From the NCBI GenBank assembly GCA_963663135.2, contig CAXXRM010000005.1:992001-1056000 (forward strand): DNA of 64,000 bases. Direction: 5' to 3'. This document shows positions 32,639 through 42,108 of the stretch, piece by piece. The number at the start of each line of letters is the position of its first letter. Within the stretch, counting starts at the first letter, position 1. The notes beneath the pieces were generated by a model. That model had not been told where the DNA came from, ran no database searches, and was given only the letters and a program-made list of their open reading frames with translations. The DNA comes from Io17-Chloro-G2 sp963663135 (GTDB taxonomy: Bacteria; Chloroflexota; Dehalococcoidia; Lucifugimonadales; UBA3495). Made by a program: the position numbers and the translations under genes.

Positions 32639-33475
32639 CTAAAACCCCTTGAACCAGACCGTAAAGTTGCCAGCCTGCGTCTTATCACCCTCTACGTCGA
32701 GCCGTCCGTCAGTGATTGCCTGGTTGACTTCCAGACGCCCGTAAATCAGTAGAATGTAGTTGCCCGTGTCGCACCTGAACAGCGCATCGGCTTGACCTGC
32801 TGCGTTTTTTTCGTTTTCGAACGAGTCTCCGTTCACCAGGATGTCTTCGTGGACCGGGGCGGGGCCGGCGACTTCGAAACGGTATCTGACCGGCGCGGGC
32901 AGGTCCAGGCCCGGCTGAAACGCATTGGTCAACCAGCGGGGAACCCGGTCCACCATTAGCTCCAGCGGCTCCTCCCAGACCTCCGCGCCCGGCTCCAGTC
33001 CCCAGCGAATGTCCCAACTGTGGACCGCCAACTCCTGTACCCGCAGGGCGACATAATCACCAACCCGCATGTTTCCCCGGCGGTGGAAACATGGTTTCCC
33101 CCAGTCTTCTTCCCTCAACCGGGACATCTGGTCGCTAAGCCCGGCGTACCCCGAAATATAGTTGTCCAGAAGCCCTTGCCCGGCTTCTTCGCGGTAGGAA
33201 GTCGCCGCCTGGGCGATGACACCCGAGCCGGTCTCTCCCCGTCCCAAGAAGCTCTGGCCCGGAGGCGGGCCTGAGTCGCCATCCACCGCCCTGGCCAGGG
33301 AGTTGGTCCACGTCCCGGCGCCGGACGCCAGGTGGGCGACCACGTCCGCCACCGCCCAACCCTCGCAGGAGCTATCCGCCGACCACTGGTCCTGGTCCAA
33401 ACCCGAAAGATAATCTTGCAGCTTTGCCGCCGAACGGTTTACCAAGTCAATCGTTTCCTGCATACCAATTGGCAT
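32639..33475 (-). CDS. Maleylpyruvate isomerase-family (mycothiol-dependent-type) DinB-like protein
   Basis: A 278-residue protein with an N-terminal DinB/MDMPI four-helix domain: LSGLDQDQWSADSSCEGWAVADVVAHLASG (the W..PS.C.GW.V.D...H metal pattern), a helix with LREEDW, and LAVHSWDIRWG with the second metal His. A C-terminal sterol-carrier-like lobe (GNYILLIYGRLEVNQAITDGRLDVEGD) follows. Enzymes of this family use mycothiol or bacillithiol in isomerisation or conjugation. ATG 33475 is chosen because GGAGG lies 7 bases upstream; an ATG at 33502 is possible. Convergent with the alcohol dehydrogenase gene. Confidence 0.82.
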   Translation of the reverse strand: MPIGMQETIDLVNRSAAKLQDYLSGLDQDQWSADSSCEGWAVADVVAHLASGAGTWTNSLARAVDGDSGPPPGQSFLGRGETGSGVIAQAATSYREEAGQGLLDNYISGYAGLSDQMSRLREEDWGKPCFHRRGNMRVGDYVALRVQELAVHSWDIRWGLEPGAEVWEEPLELMVDRVPRWLTNAFQPGLDLPAPVRYRFEVAGPAPVHEDILVNGDSFENEKNAAGQADALFRCDTGNYILLIYGRLEVNQAITDGRLDVEGDKTQAGNFTVWFKGF

Positions 33476-33622
33476 TTCAAACCTCCGCGTGTTGTCCTCC
33501 ATTTAATGCCCGCGCTGTCGGCAAGTCAATCAAAAGCCTTATGCTATACTCGGAGCCAACCGGCCCAAAGTGTCCGGCGTCCGTGATTGTAGAGACAGGC
33601 CAACAACCGGTCGATTCGAGAG

Positions 33623-34399
33623 GTGGAATTGGCGGAGCCTATTGAATCAACTTCCAATCCCTTTGGCGGCGTAGTCCCCAGTCCTCAAGCCTTGGACGAC
33701 GATCCCGGCGTCTTCAGGCTGCGATTAGCCGAATCGCTGAGCGCCTGGAAAGACCAGGGCTTTTTGGCGGTGTGGCTGGAGATACCCATTGCCAAGTCCC
33801 AACTGATTCCGGTGGCGGTGGAATCCGGGTTTGTGTTCCATCACAGCGACGACGACTATTTGATGCTAATCCACCGGTTGGAGCCGGATACCTATCTCCC
33901 GCCCTTCGCTACCCATTACATCGGGGCCGGCGGCGTGGTGCTGGACGAAAACCGGGAATTGTTGGTGGTCCGGGAGAAGTATGGCTTTCGGGGCCGGACT
34001 CCTTCGTTGAAACTTCCCGGCGGGGCATTGCTTCAGGGGGAACACCTGGTGAATGCCGTGGAGCGAGAGGTTTTAGAAGAGACCGGCGTCGAGACCCGGT
34101 TTGACGCGCTGGTTTGCTTCCGCCACTGGCACCAGTACCGCTACGGCAAATCCGACATTTACTTTGTTTGCCGCCTCAGGCCGTTGACCCACGAAATCAA
34201 GATCCAAGCGGAAGAGATCGCAGAATGTCTCTGGACCCCGGTCGACGATTTTCTTGAATCGGAAGACATTAGTATGTTCAACAAGAGCATCGTCCGGGCC
34301 GCGCTGGAAAGCCCCGGCCTTAGCGCCGGCTGGATCGACGGGTTCATCGACCGGCAGCAAGGAGAGTTCTTTATGCCTCCTTACCCGGACCGTGACTGA
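33623..34399 (+). CDS. Nudix hydrolase with N-terminal pre-Nudix domain
   Basis: 258 residues. The Nudix box is intact at 134-156: Gly134, Glu140 (GALLQGE), Arg148-Glu149, Glu152-Glu153 and Gly155. The ~90-residue N-terminal part (VWLEIPIAKSQLIPVAVESGFVFHH) is the pre-Nudix domain seen in NUDT6 and plant NUDX proteins. Members hydrolyse nucleoside-diphosphate-linked compounds such as NADH, ADP-ribose or CoA derivatives. The start is GTG 33623 or the TTG two codons later; the ribosome site is weak. Lhr follows 110 bases downstream. Confidence 0.9.
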   Translation: MELAEPIESTSNPFGGVVPSPQALDDDPGVFRLRLAESLSAWKDQGFLAVWLEIPIAKSQLIPVAVESGFVFHHSDDDYLMLIHRLEPDTYLPPFATHYIGAGGVVLDENRELLVVREKYGFRGRTPSLKLPGGALLQGEHLVNAVEREVLEETGVETRFDALVCFRHWHQYRYGKSDIYFVCRLRPLTHEIKIQAEEIAECLWTPVDDFLESEDISMFNKSIVRAALESPGLSAGWIDGFIDRQQGEFFMPPYPDRD

Positions 34400-34509
34400 A
34401 CCTCCAACCTAGCGCCCGGGCAACGCCGCTACGCGCCCGCCGGCCTCGCGGTAAACCGGGTGACATCCGTCGTGGCCCCGGTGCGCCTTCCGTATGCTAA
34501 ACTTGGCCC

Positions 34510-37500
34510 ATGCCCCTTTCCCAGTTCCACCCAATAGTCCGCGCCTGGTTTGGCGGAAGATTTGCGGCCCCCACCGAAGCCCAAGCCCAGGGTTGGCCTG
34601 CTATTGCCCAGGGGACGCACACCCTCATCGCCGCCCCCACCGGCTCGGGCAAGACCCTGGCCGCATTCCTCACCTGCATTGACGACCTGGTACGACTGGG
34701 ACTGGCCGGAGACCTGCCCGAAACGACCCAGGTGGTGTACGTTTCCCCGCTCAAGGCCCTGTCCAACGACGTCCAAAAGAACCTGGCAACTCCCCTGGAA
34801 GAAATTAGCGCCCTGGCGGACACACTGGGGACCCCCATCCCAGAAATCCGCACCGGCGTCCGCACCGGCGATACCAAAGCATCGGAGCGGCAGCGGATGG
34901 CCAAGCGCCCGCCGCACATCCTGATAACCACCCCCGAGTCCCTGTACCTGTTGCTGACCTCTGCCAGCGGGCGTGAGGGATTGAAACACGTTAAGACATT
35001 GGTGCTGGACGAGATTCACGCCGTCGCCGACGACAAAAGGGGTTCCCACCTTTCCCTTTCGGTCGAGCGACTGCGGAACTTGTGCGATCAACCCATAACC
35101 AGCATCGGCCTATCGGCAACCCAAAAACCCATTGAAGAGGTCGCCAGGTTCCTGGTGGGCTCCGAAAACATCGACGAACAAGGCAAGCCCAATTGCCGCA
35201 TTGTGGACACGGGACATTCCAGGCAGTTGGACCTGGACATCAAGCTTCCCAGCCTGGAAATAGGCCCCATTGCCACGCACGAGATTTGGGGCGAGACGCT
35301 GGACACCATCACTGACTTGGCCCGCGCCCATTCCACGACGTTGGTGTTCGTCAACACACGGCGTTTGGTGGAGAGGGTTTCCCATCAACTGGCGGAGCGA
35401 TTGGGTGAAGACGCAGTCGTTGCCCACCATGGCAGCCTCTCCCGGGCGACCCGCTTGGCCGCGGAACAGGGGCTCAAGACCGGGCGCGTGAAGGTATGTG
35501 TGGCCACGGCGTCCTTGGAACTTGGAATTGACATCGGTGTGGTGGATCTGGTGGTCCAAATTGGGTCACCCCGTTCCATTGGACTGTTGCTGCAACGGGT
35601 CGGTCGGTCGGGACACACCGTGGGAGGAGTCCCCAAAGGCCGTTTGTTCCCCCTGACCCGGGACGAGTTGTTGGAGAGCGCAGCGTTGCTGCGGGCGGTC
35701 CGCCGGGGCAGCCTGGACGTTTTGAAGATACCAGATTGGCCCCTGGACGTGTTGGCCCAACAGGTAGTGGCTGCCTGTTCCTGTGAAGAATGGGATGAAG
35801 ACCAACTGTTCCAGCTTTGCCGGCGGGCGTACCCCTATCGGGAATTGCCGAGAGAGCGGTTCGACCAGGTAATTGACGCGCTGGCCAGGGGTTTTGCTCC
35901 CCGGCTGGGGCGTTCCGGAGCGTTCCTGCACCGGGACGGGGTGAACGGACTGCTCCGAGGCCGTAGGGGAGCCCGAATCACGGCCCTGACGAATGGCGGG
36001 GCTATTCCCGATAACGCTGACTACGACGTCATCGCCGAACCTGATGAAACCTTCGTGGGCACGGTCAACGAGGATTTCGCGATTGAAAGCATGGCCGGCG
36101 ACATTTTTCTCCTGGGAAATACCCCGTGGAAAATCCGCCGAGTTGAGCGGGGAAAGATTCGAGTGGAAGACGCCCAGGGGAAGAGTCCCAGCGTGCCGTT
36201 TTGGATGGGTGAAGCGCCGGGACGAACTTGGGAGCTTTCCCAGGAGGTCTCCCAGGTCCGGGAGTGCATCGCCGATCGGCTGGACCATCCGGAACATGCC
36301 GCCCGGTGGTTGGCCTCGGAAGCCGGCACTTCTCCGGACATCACTCGGCAGGTAGTGGCCTACGTTGAAGAAGGCGTCAGGGTGTTGGGTTTTGTACCAA
36401 CCTGTAACCGGGTGGTGGCCGAGCGGTTTTTCGACGAAAGCGGCGGCATGCAGCTAATCATCCACGCGCCCTTCGGGAGCCGAATCAACCGGGCCTGGGG
36501 GATGGCACTCAGAAAACGAATCTGCCGGACGTTCGATTTCGAACTCCAGGCCGCCGCCACCGATGACGGAATCAACCTTTCCCTGGGGCCCAACCTTTCC
36601 TTCCCGTTGGAGGAAATATTCAGCTACCTGAACAGCGCCACGGTGTCTGAGGTATTGTTGCAGGCGGTTTTCCAGTCGCCTCTGTTCGGCGTCCGGTGGC
36701 GGTGGGATGCCACCAGGGCCCTGGCGGTGCAACGCAACAACGCCGGCAAAAAGGTGCCCGCGCCGTTGCAGCGTATGCGATCCGACGACCTGTTGGCCGC
36801 CGTGTTCCCCGCACAGACCGCCTGTCAGGACAACGCGGTGACCGCCGACATTGAGCCGCCGGACCATCCTCTGGTCTATGAGACCATCCGAGACTGCCTC
36901 AGCGAAGCCATGGACCTGGATGGTTTAACACGCGTGTTGCGGGGAATTGAGACCGAGGAGATCCAGGTCTACGCTCGGGACACGGTGCAGCCTTCGGTCT
37001 TTTCTCACCAGATTCTCAACGCCGCCCCCTACGCCTTTTTGGACGATGCTCCCCTAGAAGAAAGAAGGGCCAGGGCGGTGTCTCTTCGCCGGGCCCTGCC
37101 CAATGACTCACGAGACTTGGCCGCTTTGGACTTGGACGCAATCCGGGAAGAAACGGAGAACGCCTGGCCTCGAATCCGGGACGCCGATGAGCTTCATGAG
37201 GCGCTGTTGATTCTGGGGTTGCTGCCCGAAGATATTGGAATCTTGAGAATAGCAGAACTCGGACGGACCAAGACTGACCTTTCGGCGGAAGCGACCAACT
37301 GGTTTGAGGAACTGGTGAAAACCGGCCGGGCAATGCGGGTCGTCTTGCCTGACGATAGACCCGCCTGGGTTGCGACCGAGTCTGCGCACCTGGTTTCTAC
37401 GGCAATGCCCGGACTGGCCCTGCAAATGCCAGGCCCGGTCCATTCCCTCAACAACACATCCAATCTATCCCGGGAGGACGCCTTGCTGGCCATCGTGGGA

Positions 37501-38928
37501 GGGTGGGCGGAATGTTCCGGTCCTTTTACCAGCGATGAGTTTGCCGCAATTCTTGGCATCGAAATCTCCGACGTTGCCTACGCGGTGGGTCAACTGGAAT
37601 TGCAGGGGTTGGTGCTGCGGGGTAGGTTCCGGCCCAGTCCAAACGGCCACGCCAGCCTCGAGGAATTTTGCGACCGGCGCACCCTGGCCAGAATCCATCA
37701 CGCCACCATCGGGGGTCTGCGCCGCAAGGTGGAACCCGCGCCCCCGGCCGTCTTCATACGGTTCCTCTTTGAATGGCAGCATCTGACGCCCGGGACCAAG
37801 CTTGAGGGTGAGGCCGGGCTGCTTGACATAATCGAACAACTCCAGGGATTCGAGGCGGCCTCGGGAGCTGTGGAAGCTGAGTTGCTGCCCAGCCGCATGA
37901 GTCCCTATCAGGGTATCCTGCTAGACCACCTGTGCCTCGGAGGCGAGGTGGTCTGGGGGCGGGTTTCCCGACCCAACGCCAATGGGCAGAGTCTGTCGAC
38001 CCGCGGGCCCTTGTCCAGAACCACGCCAATAACCTTGGTTTTGCGAGAATCCTTGGACTGGCTGTGGGACCAACCGGCGGAGGATGAACTTGATCCGTCA
38101 GGGGTGGCCGGGGAAATTTTGGACCTGCTCTCCAAAAAAGGAGCCTGCTTTCTGCCCGAGATGATCTCCGCCACCCGTCGCCTGCCCTCCGACGTAGAAG
38201 AAGCCTTGTGGCGTTTGGCCGGCGCCGGCCGAGTCACCGCAGACGGCCTGGAACCCCTGCGCCGCCGCATCCAAGGCAACCCGAACAAGGCCCGCCGCGG
38301 ACCGTTGCTCAAGAGGAATCGAAATCGACGCTTTGGGGGACAGAGACGCTGGTCATTGCTGGAGGCGGACGACCCGCAGGAGGACCCCATCGAAGCTCGG
38401 GGCCGGCAGTTTCTGCTTAGGTACGGTATCCTGTTCCCTGAATTGCTGGCCCGGGAGCCAATGGCCCCGCGATGGCGTGACTTGGTCAGGGTCCTGCGGA
38501 CGCTGGAAGCCAGAGGTGAGATCAGGGGAGGGCGGTTTGTGTCCGGCTTTGTCGGTGAGCAATTCGCCGTGCCCGAGGCTGTGGAAATGCTGCGCAAGAT
38601 CGGAAACCAGGAACTTTCGGGGCAGTTGGTGGTCGTGTCGGCCTGCGACCCACTGAACCTGGCTGGTATCTTGACCCCCGGAGCCAAGACGCCGGCGTTG
38701 CTGGGCAACCGGTTGGTGTACCGGGACGGCGTTCCCCTGGCTTCTTTGGAAAGCGGCCAGGTCATCGACCGGTCCGGAGGGGACTCGTCGGCGTTAACTC
38801 AGGCCAGGTCTTTGCTTCATCAACCGCCGTCAGGACAATCCACGGGGCAGGCTCGCAGAGGACTTCCAGACCGTTTCGGCCCCACCGGTACCGGACCCGA
38901 AGCTGTAGCCCCCTCATTAAACAGGTGA
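34510..38928 (+). CDS. lhr: ATP-dependent helicase Lhr (full-length)
   Basis: A 1472-residue superfamily 2 helicase. Walker A APTGSGKT is at 42-49, DEIH at 167-170, SAT near 198, and the arginine-finger motif QRVGRSGH at about 361-368. A winged helix and the Lhr-Core domain 4 follow. A long C-terminal half (beyond ~870) is present, so this is the Lhr-Core plus Lhr-CTD form of about 1500 residues, not the short archaeal type. It unwinds RNA-DNA hybrids with 3'-5' polarity and takes part in DNA repair. ATG 34510 has no strong SD. Confidence 0.95.
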   Translation: MPLSQFHPIVRAWFGGRFAAPTEAQAQGWPAIAQGTHTLIAAPTGSGKTLAAFLTCIDDLVRLGLAGDLPETTQVVYVSPLKALSNDVQKNLATPLEEISALADTLGTPIPEIRTGVRTGDTKASERQRMAKRPPHILITTPESLYLLLTSASGREGLKHVKTLVLDEIHAVADDKRGSHLSLSVERLRNLCDQPITSIGLSATQKPIEEVARFLVGSENIDEQGKPNCRIVDTGHSRQLDLDIKLPSLEIGPIATHEIWGETLDTITDLARAHSTTLVFVNTRRLVERVSHQLAERLGEDAVVAHHGSLSRATRLAAEQGLKTGRVKVCVATASLELGIDIGVVDLVVQIGSPRSIGLLLQRVGRSGHTVGGVPKGRLFPLTRDELLESAALLRAVRRGSLDVLKIPDWPLDVLAQQVVAACSCEEWDEDQLFQLCRRAYPYRELPRERFDQVIDALARGFAPRLGRSGAFLHRDGVNGLLRGRRGARITALTNGGAIPDNADYDVIAEPDETFVGTVNEDFAIESMAGDIFLLGNTPWKIRRVERGKIRVEDAQGKSPSVPFWMGEAPGRTWELSQEVSQVRECIADRLDHPEHAARWLASEAGTSPDITRQVVAYVEEGVRVLGFVPTCNRVVAERFFDESGGMQLIIHAPFGSRINRAWGMALRKRICRTFDFELQAAATDDGINLSLGPNLSFPLEEIFSYLNSATVSEVLLQAVFQSPLFGVRWRWDATRALAVQRNNAGKKVPAPLQRMRSDDLLAAVFPAQTACQDNAVTADIEPPDHPLVYETIRDCLSEAMDLDGLTRVLRGIETEEIQVYARDTVQPSVFSHQILNAAPYAFLDDAPLEERRARAVSLRRALPNDSRDLAALDLDAIREETENAWPRIRDADELHEALLILGLLPEDIGILRIAELGRTKTDLSAEATNWFEELVKTGRAMRVVLPDDRPAWVATESAHLVSTAMPGLALQMPGPVHSLNNTSNLSREDALLAIVGGWAECSGPFTSDEFAAILGIEISDVAYAVGQLELQGLVLRGRFRPSPNGHASLEEFCDRRTLARIHHATIGGLRRKVEPAPPAVFIRFLFEWQHLTPGTKLEGEAGLLDIIEQLQGFEAASGAVEAELLPSRMSPYQGILLDHLCLGGEVVWGRVSRPNANGQSLSTRGPLSRTTPITLVLRESLDWLWDQPAEDELDPSGVAGEILDLLSKKGACFLPEMISATRRLPSDVEEALWRLAGAGRVTADGLEPLRRRIQGNPNKARRGPLLKRNRNRRFGGQRRWSLLEADDPQEDPIEARGRQFLLRYGILFPELLAREPMAPRWRDLVRVLRTLEARGEIRGGRFVSGFVGEQFAVPEAVEMLRKIGNQELSGQLVVVSACDPLNLAGILTPGAKTPALLGNRLVYRDGVPLASLESGQVIDRSGGDSSALTQARSLLHQPPSGQSTGQARRGLPDRFGPTGTGPEAVAPSLNR

Positions 38929-38982
38929 CCTGGGTCTCGCCTTTGGCTCATGCGGCAGAAATCGGCGTGGAGTTGACATAAA

Positions 38983-39216
38983 TTGGTCGAAGCCCAGTTC
39001 AAGTGGAACCTTGGCGATGAAGTAAGGGAACGAGTGGCTACAGGGTCCGAAACCCCGCGCAGGTTCCTGATCACCGGCAAGGGGTATTTCGATAGCCACG
39101 GCGCCTACACCCTGGCCGACGCAGAGACCGGGGAAAAGATGGGCGGGTTTTACCGCGAGGACTGGTTGGAGCCGTACGACCCTACACCTATTCCATTTCC
39201 ACCGGATCGGGACTAG
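38983..39216 (+). CDS. Small conserved-looking protein (KOW-like barrel), unknown
   Basis: 77 residues from a TTG at 38983: FKWNLGDEVRERVATGSETPRRFLITGKG, then AYTLADAETGEKMGGFYREDWLEPYD. The pattern (GD.V, ITG.G, Y.L.D..TG, F.E..L.P) resembles small SH3/KOW-type proteins that bind nucleic acid or act as family-specific accessory factors. Start and function are uncertain. Located 54 bases after lhr on the same strand. Confidence 0.5.
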   Translation: MVEAQFKWNLGDEVRERVATGSETPRRFLITGKGYFDSHGAYTLADAETGEKMGGFYREDWLEPYDPTPIPFPPDRD

Positions 39217-39427
39217 ACACCGCAGGTCTTCCGGCCACGACTCTCTCATACCCTTTTCCTGGAAGCCGCCAGAGGATATACTGGCCTGGGTTCCCGCAGG
39301 TCTGGCGCGCGGCATGGACGGAAGTATAACGGCCAAGACCGTTGAACTGGCGGGTGTCGTCGGTTTCGACTTCGGGATGCATTCCGGAACCGAGCGTTAT
39401 TTTAGAAGTCAATCGGAGGATTGATCT

Positions 39428-41035
39428 ATGACCAAGATGACCGGTGGTCAGGCCCTGGCAAAATCCCTGTACCTGGAGGGCGTGAGGGTAATTTTTGGAC
39501 TACCAGGGGTCCAGTTGTACCACGCATTGGACGGACTGGCCCAAGAGCCGGGTATCCGGTTCATAAATACCCGCCACGAGCAGGCCACCGCGTACATGGC
39601 CGACGGATACGCCCGTGCCGGGGGGGAAGGCATTGCTACCTGTTTGATGGTGCCGGGCCCTGGACTGCTGAACGCCTCGGCCGCCATTGGCACCGCCTAT
39701 GCAGCGTCGTCACCAATCATGGTGGTGTGCGGGCAGATCGAGCGGGACTTTATTGGCGTTGACCGCGGCATGCTCCATGAAGTCAACGATCAATTGGAGT
39801 CTATCAAACCCATCACGAAGTATGCCCGACGGGCGCTGGACCCGGCTGAAATTCCGGACATGGTTCACGAGGCCGTGACTGCGCTGAAAACCGGCCGTCC
39901 CCGCCCCGTGGAAATTGAAATTCCACCGGAAACCTTGGCTGAGATCACGGATATCGACCTCATTGAGCCCGAAGTAGTGCGCCAGGTAGCAGCCAGCCCG
40001 GAGCAAATCAGCACTGCGGCTCAAATGCTGACCGACGCCGCCAATCCCTTGATTTGGGTCGGGGGCGGGGCCATCGCATCTGAGGCCACGGAAGCCCTCG
40101 TCAAGGTGGCCGAGTTCCTTCAGGCGCCGGTGGTAGCAACCGCCGAAGGCAAGGGCGCCATATCCGACAAACACTACCTGTCTCTGGGCGGGGTCTGGCA
40201 GCGAGACGATCCCATAGCCAAGGATGGGTCGGACCACGACGTGATCTTGGCCGTGGGTACCCGGATGGCCACCCCCAACCTTTTGTCGGGCCAAAAGGTT
40301 ATCCAAATCGATATTGACGCCGAGGAGTTGGGACGGAATTACCCCGACACCTTCGGCATTCAGGCCGACGCCCGCGAGTGCCTGGAGAGCCTCCACACCG
40401 CTCTTGCGGCCAAGGGAGCCCCGCGACCCAACCGGCAGGCCGAGTTGGAAGCGATCAAGGCCAGTCGGCAAGATGAGCTCTACAAGGTGGAGCCACAGGA
40501 GTCTTACATCGCCGCGTTGCGGGCGGGTATCCCCGAGGATGGGATCGTAATCTCGGGAATGACCCAGCTGGGCTACTACAGCCGGGCCCACTTTCCGGTC
40601 TTTGGACCCCGCACGTTCCTGACCTCGTCTTACTTCGGCAACTTGGGGTTTGCCTATCCCACGGCCTTGGGAGCCAAAGTCGCCAAACCCGACAAGCCGG
40701 TCGTGGCAATATCCGGTGACGGCGGGTTCATGTTCAACTGCCAAGAGATTTCCACCGCCGTCAATCACGGCATCAACGTGGTGGTGGTGGTGTTCAACGA
40801 CGAAGCCTACGGCAACGTGTTGAGGGACCAGACCACCCGGTTTGAGGGCCGCGGCTATGGGGCAACGCTGCGGAACCCTGATTTCGTGAAATTCGCCGAG
40901 TCTTTCGGGGCCAGGGGTGTGAGGGCCAAGGGACCTGAGGCTTTGGAAGCTGCGCTAAAGGAGTCCCTGGCGATAGATGCCCCGACCTTGATCGAAGTCC
41001 CGGTGGAAATGATGCCCTACGCCTTCAAGGTCTAA
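39428..41035 (+). CDS. Thiamine-diphosphate-dependent enzyme, acetolactate synthase/oxalyl-CoA decarboxylase-like
   Basis: A 535-residue three-domain TPP enzyme. The PYR domain carries the activating Glu in NTRHEQATAYMADGYARAGG; the central domain has PLIWVGGGAI; the PP domain has the TPP motif GDGGFMFNCQE...NVVVVVFNDEAYGN. It lacks clear features of a biosynthetic acetolactate synthase operon (no small subunit nearby), so it may act on a different 2-oxo acid. GGAGGATTGATCT precedes the ATG. A large hairpin follows at 41052. Confidence 0.88.
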   Translation: MTKMTGGQALAKSLYLEGVRVIFGLPGVQLYHALDGLAQEPGIRFINTRHEQATAYMADGYARAGGEGIATCLMVPGPGLLNASAAIGTAYAASSPIMVVCGQIERDFIGVDRGMLHEVNDQLESIKPITKYARRALDPAEIPDMVHEAVTALKTGRPRPVEIEIPPETLAEITDIDLIEPEVVRQVAASPEQISTAAQMLTDAANPLIWVGGGAIASEATEALVKVAEFLQAPVVATAEGKGAISDKHYLSLGGVWQRDDPIAKDGSDHDVILAVGTRMATPNLLSGQKVIQIDIDAEELGRNYPDTFGIQADARECLESLHTALAAKGAPRPNRQAELEAIKASRQDELYKVEPQESYIAALRAGIPEDGIVISGMTQLGYYSRAHFPVFGPRTFLTSSYFGNLGFAYPTALGAKVAKPDKPVVAISGDGGFMFNCQEISTAVNHGINVVVVVFNDEAYGNVLRDQTTRFEGRGYGATLRNPDFVKFAESFGARGVRAKGPEALEAALKESLAIDAPTLIEVPVEMMPYAFKV

Positions 41036-41051
41036 CCGCCCGCCAAGCCAA

Positions 41052-41097
41052 TCCTTCCCCGGTGACAGGTCCCAAGCCGGGACATCCCGGGGAAGGA
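41052..41097. terminator. Large GC hairpin after the TPP-enzyme gene
   Basis: tccttccccgg (41052-41062) pairs perfectly with ccggggaagga (41087-41097), with a nested gtccc/gggac pair inside. No T-run follows on either strand; it is 17 bases after the stop and probably acts at the mRNA 3' end. Confidence 0.55.
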
Positions 41098-41188
41098 AAA
41101 CGAAAACGTGGGAAACGAACGCCGGGTTGATGGGTGAAGAATGGTGCGCTTGGCCCCTTATTAAAGCGCGGTTGAGCGTTTGACGGTT

Positions 41189-41377
41189 TCAGCCAATTTC
41201 AGGTACGGATAGGTTCCGGAATATCCTGCGGGCCAATCGATTGGGGATTTCAGTGTGGCGAGGAATTGCTTCAACTGCCCCTGTTTCCGAGTTCCACCAC
41301 AGGGAATGGGCTCGTCCTTCACGATTTAGGCGACAACCGCTGCGACGAAGGTGGCAAAGCAGCGAAACCCATTTCAC
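41189..41377 (-). CDS. hicA: HicA-family mRNA interferase toxin
   Basis: A 62-residue double-stranded-RNA-binding-fold toxin. REGRAHSLWW carries the catalytic His24, followed by AVEAIPRHTEIPNRLARRIFRNLSVP, the classic HicA C-terminal half. It cleaves mRNA when not bound by HicB. The GTG start overlaps the stop of hicB by four bases (GTGA), so toxin translation is coupled to antitoxin translation. The order is antitoxin first. Confidence 0.85.
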   Translation of the reverse strand: MKWVSLLCHLRRSGCRLNREGRAHSLWWNSETGAVEAIPRHTEIPNRLARRIFRNLSVPEIG

Positions 41378-41589
41378 CCGATGGAGACTGTCTCCTGAAT
41401 AGCGTCGGGCATAGCGGCGCGAAGCCCGTCCTCCCGTCGGTCATTCAGTATCAACTCGATAGCCTCAGCCAGGCTTTTCCTTGCCAACTCCCTGGTTTCC
41501 CCTTGGCCGTTGGCCCCGGGTATTTCGGGACAATACGCGGTGAACCAATCTCCATCCCGTTCAATGATGGCAATGAATTCGTTCCGCAT
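41374..41589 (-). CDS. hicB: HicB-family antitoxin
   Basis: 71 residues: MRNEFIAIIERDGDWFTAYCPEIPGANGQGET is the partial RNase-H-like HicB fold; ELARKSLAEAIELILNDRRE is its helix. No clear C-terminal DNA-binding HTH or RHH domain is present, so autoregulation may need another factor. ATG 41589 has GGAG about 10 bases upstream. It neutralises the HicA encoded by the overlapping downstream gene. The pair lies just beyond a tRNA cluster. Confidence 0.87.
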   Translation of the reverse strand: MRNEFIAIIERDGDWFTAYCPEIPGANGQGETRELARKSLAEAIELILNDRREDGLRAAMPDAIQETVSIG

Positions 41590-41716
41590 CTGTCAGTTTC
41601 TCCAGAGATTCCATGGGAACGTCCCCGACGGCCAACACATCTCACCTTGGTTCCGCTGTAACGGTGAGTTTTAAGTTAGAGGCATCGTCGCACCAGGATA
41701 CGTAGTTAATGTGCGA

Positions 41717-41792
41717 TGGTGCGCTTGGCGGGATTTGAACCCACGACCTCTGCCTCCGCAGGGCAGCGCTCTATCCGCTGAGCTACAAGCGC
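41717..41792 (-). tRNA. tRNA-Arg (anticodon GCG)
   Basis: Cloverleaf: acceptor GCGCTTG/CAAGCGC, D-arm GCTC AGCGGATA GAGC, anticodon stem CTGCC/GGCAG around loop CTGCGGA, T-arm GTGGG TTCAAAT CCCGC (one mismatch or wobble), discriminator A and encoded CCA. The anticodon is G34-C35-G36; C35 and A20 are arginine identity bases. Most bacteria use ACG, modified to ICG, for these codons, so GCG is unusual. Confidence 0.93.
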
Positions 41793-41892
41793 ATGATTGA
41801 GGTGAGGCCGTGCCGCCCCGGTTCCTCAACTGATGGTAAAACCAGGACCCTAAGTCCCGGGAGCCTCAAGCCACTCGCTAAAGGCATCTTTA

Positions 41893-41978
41893 TGGTGCCG
41901 AGAGTGGGATTTGAACCCACACATCCGTAAGGACACTGCGCCCTGAACGCAGCGCGTCTGCCGTTCCGCCACCTCGGC
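41893..41978 (-). tRNA. tRNA-Leu (anticodon CAG)
   Basis: An 86-base class II tRNA: acceptor GCCGAGG/TCTCGGC, anticodon stem CTGCG/CGCAG around loop TTCAGGG, long variable arm (TGTCCTTACGGATG), T-arm GTGGG TTCAAAT CCCAC, encoded CCA. Confidence 0.96.
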
Positions 41979-42032
41979 ATGTTCAGTCTCCGTTCTTGCC
42001 CCTTTATCCAAGGGATACACGGGGCCGACCAA

Positions 42033-42108
42033 TGGTGGGCGATGGAGGATTTGAACCTCCGGCCTCCTCGGTGTGAACGAGGCGCTCTAACCACTGAGCT
42101 AACCGCCC
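42033..42108 (-). tRNA. tRNA-Val (anticodon CAC)
   Basis: Acceptor GGGCGGT/ATCGCCC, D-arm GCTC...GAGC, anticodon stem CCTCG/CGAGG around loop TTCACAC, T-arm GGAGG TTCAAAT CCTCC, encoded CCA. First gene of the Val-Leu-Arg minus-strand cluster. Confidence 0.96.

Noticed and set aside
39710..40768. 352-codon minus-strand frame opposite the TPP enzyme
   Set aside because: Shadow of a certain gene; no motif.
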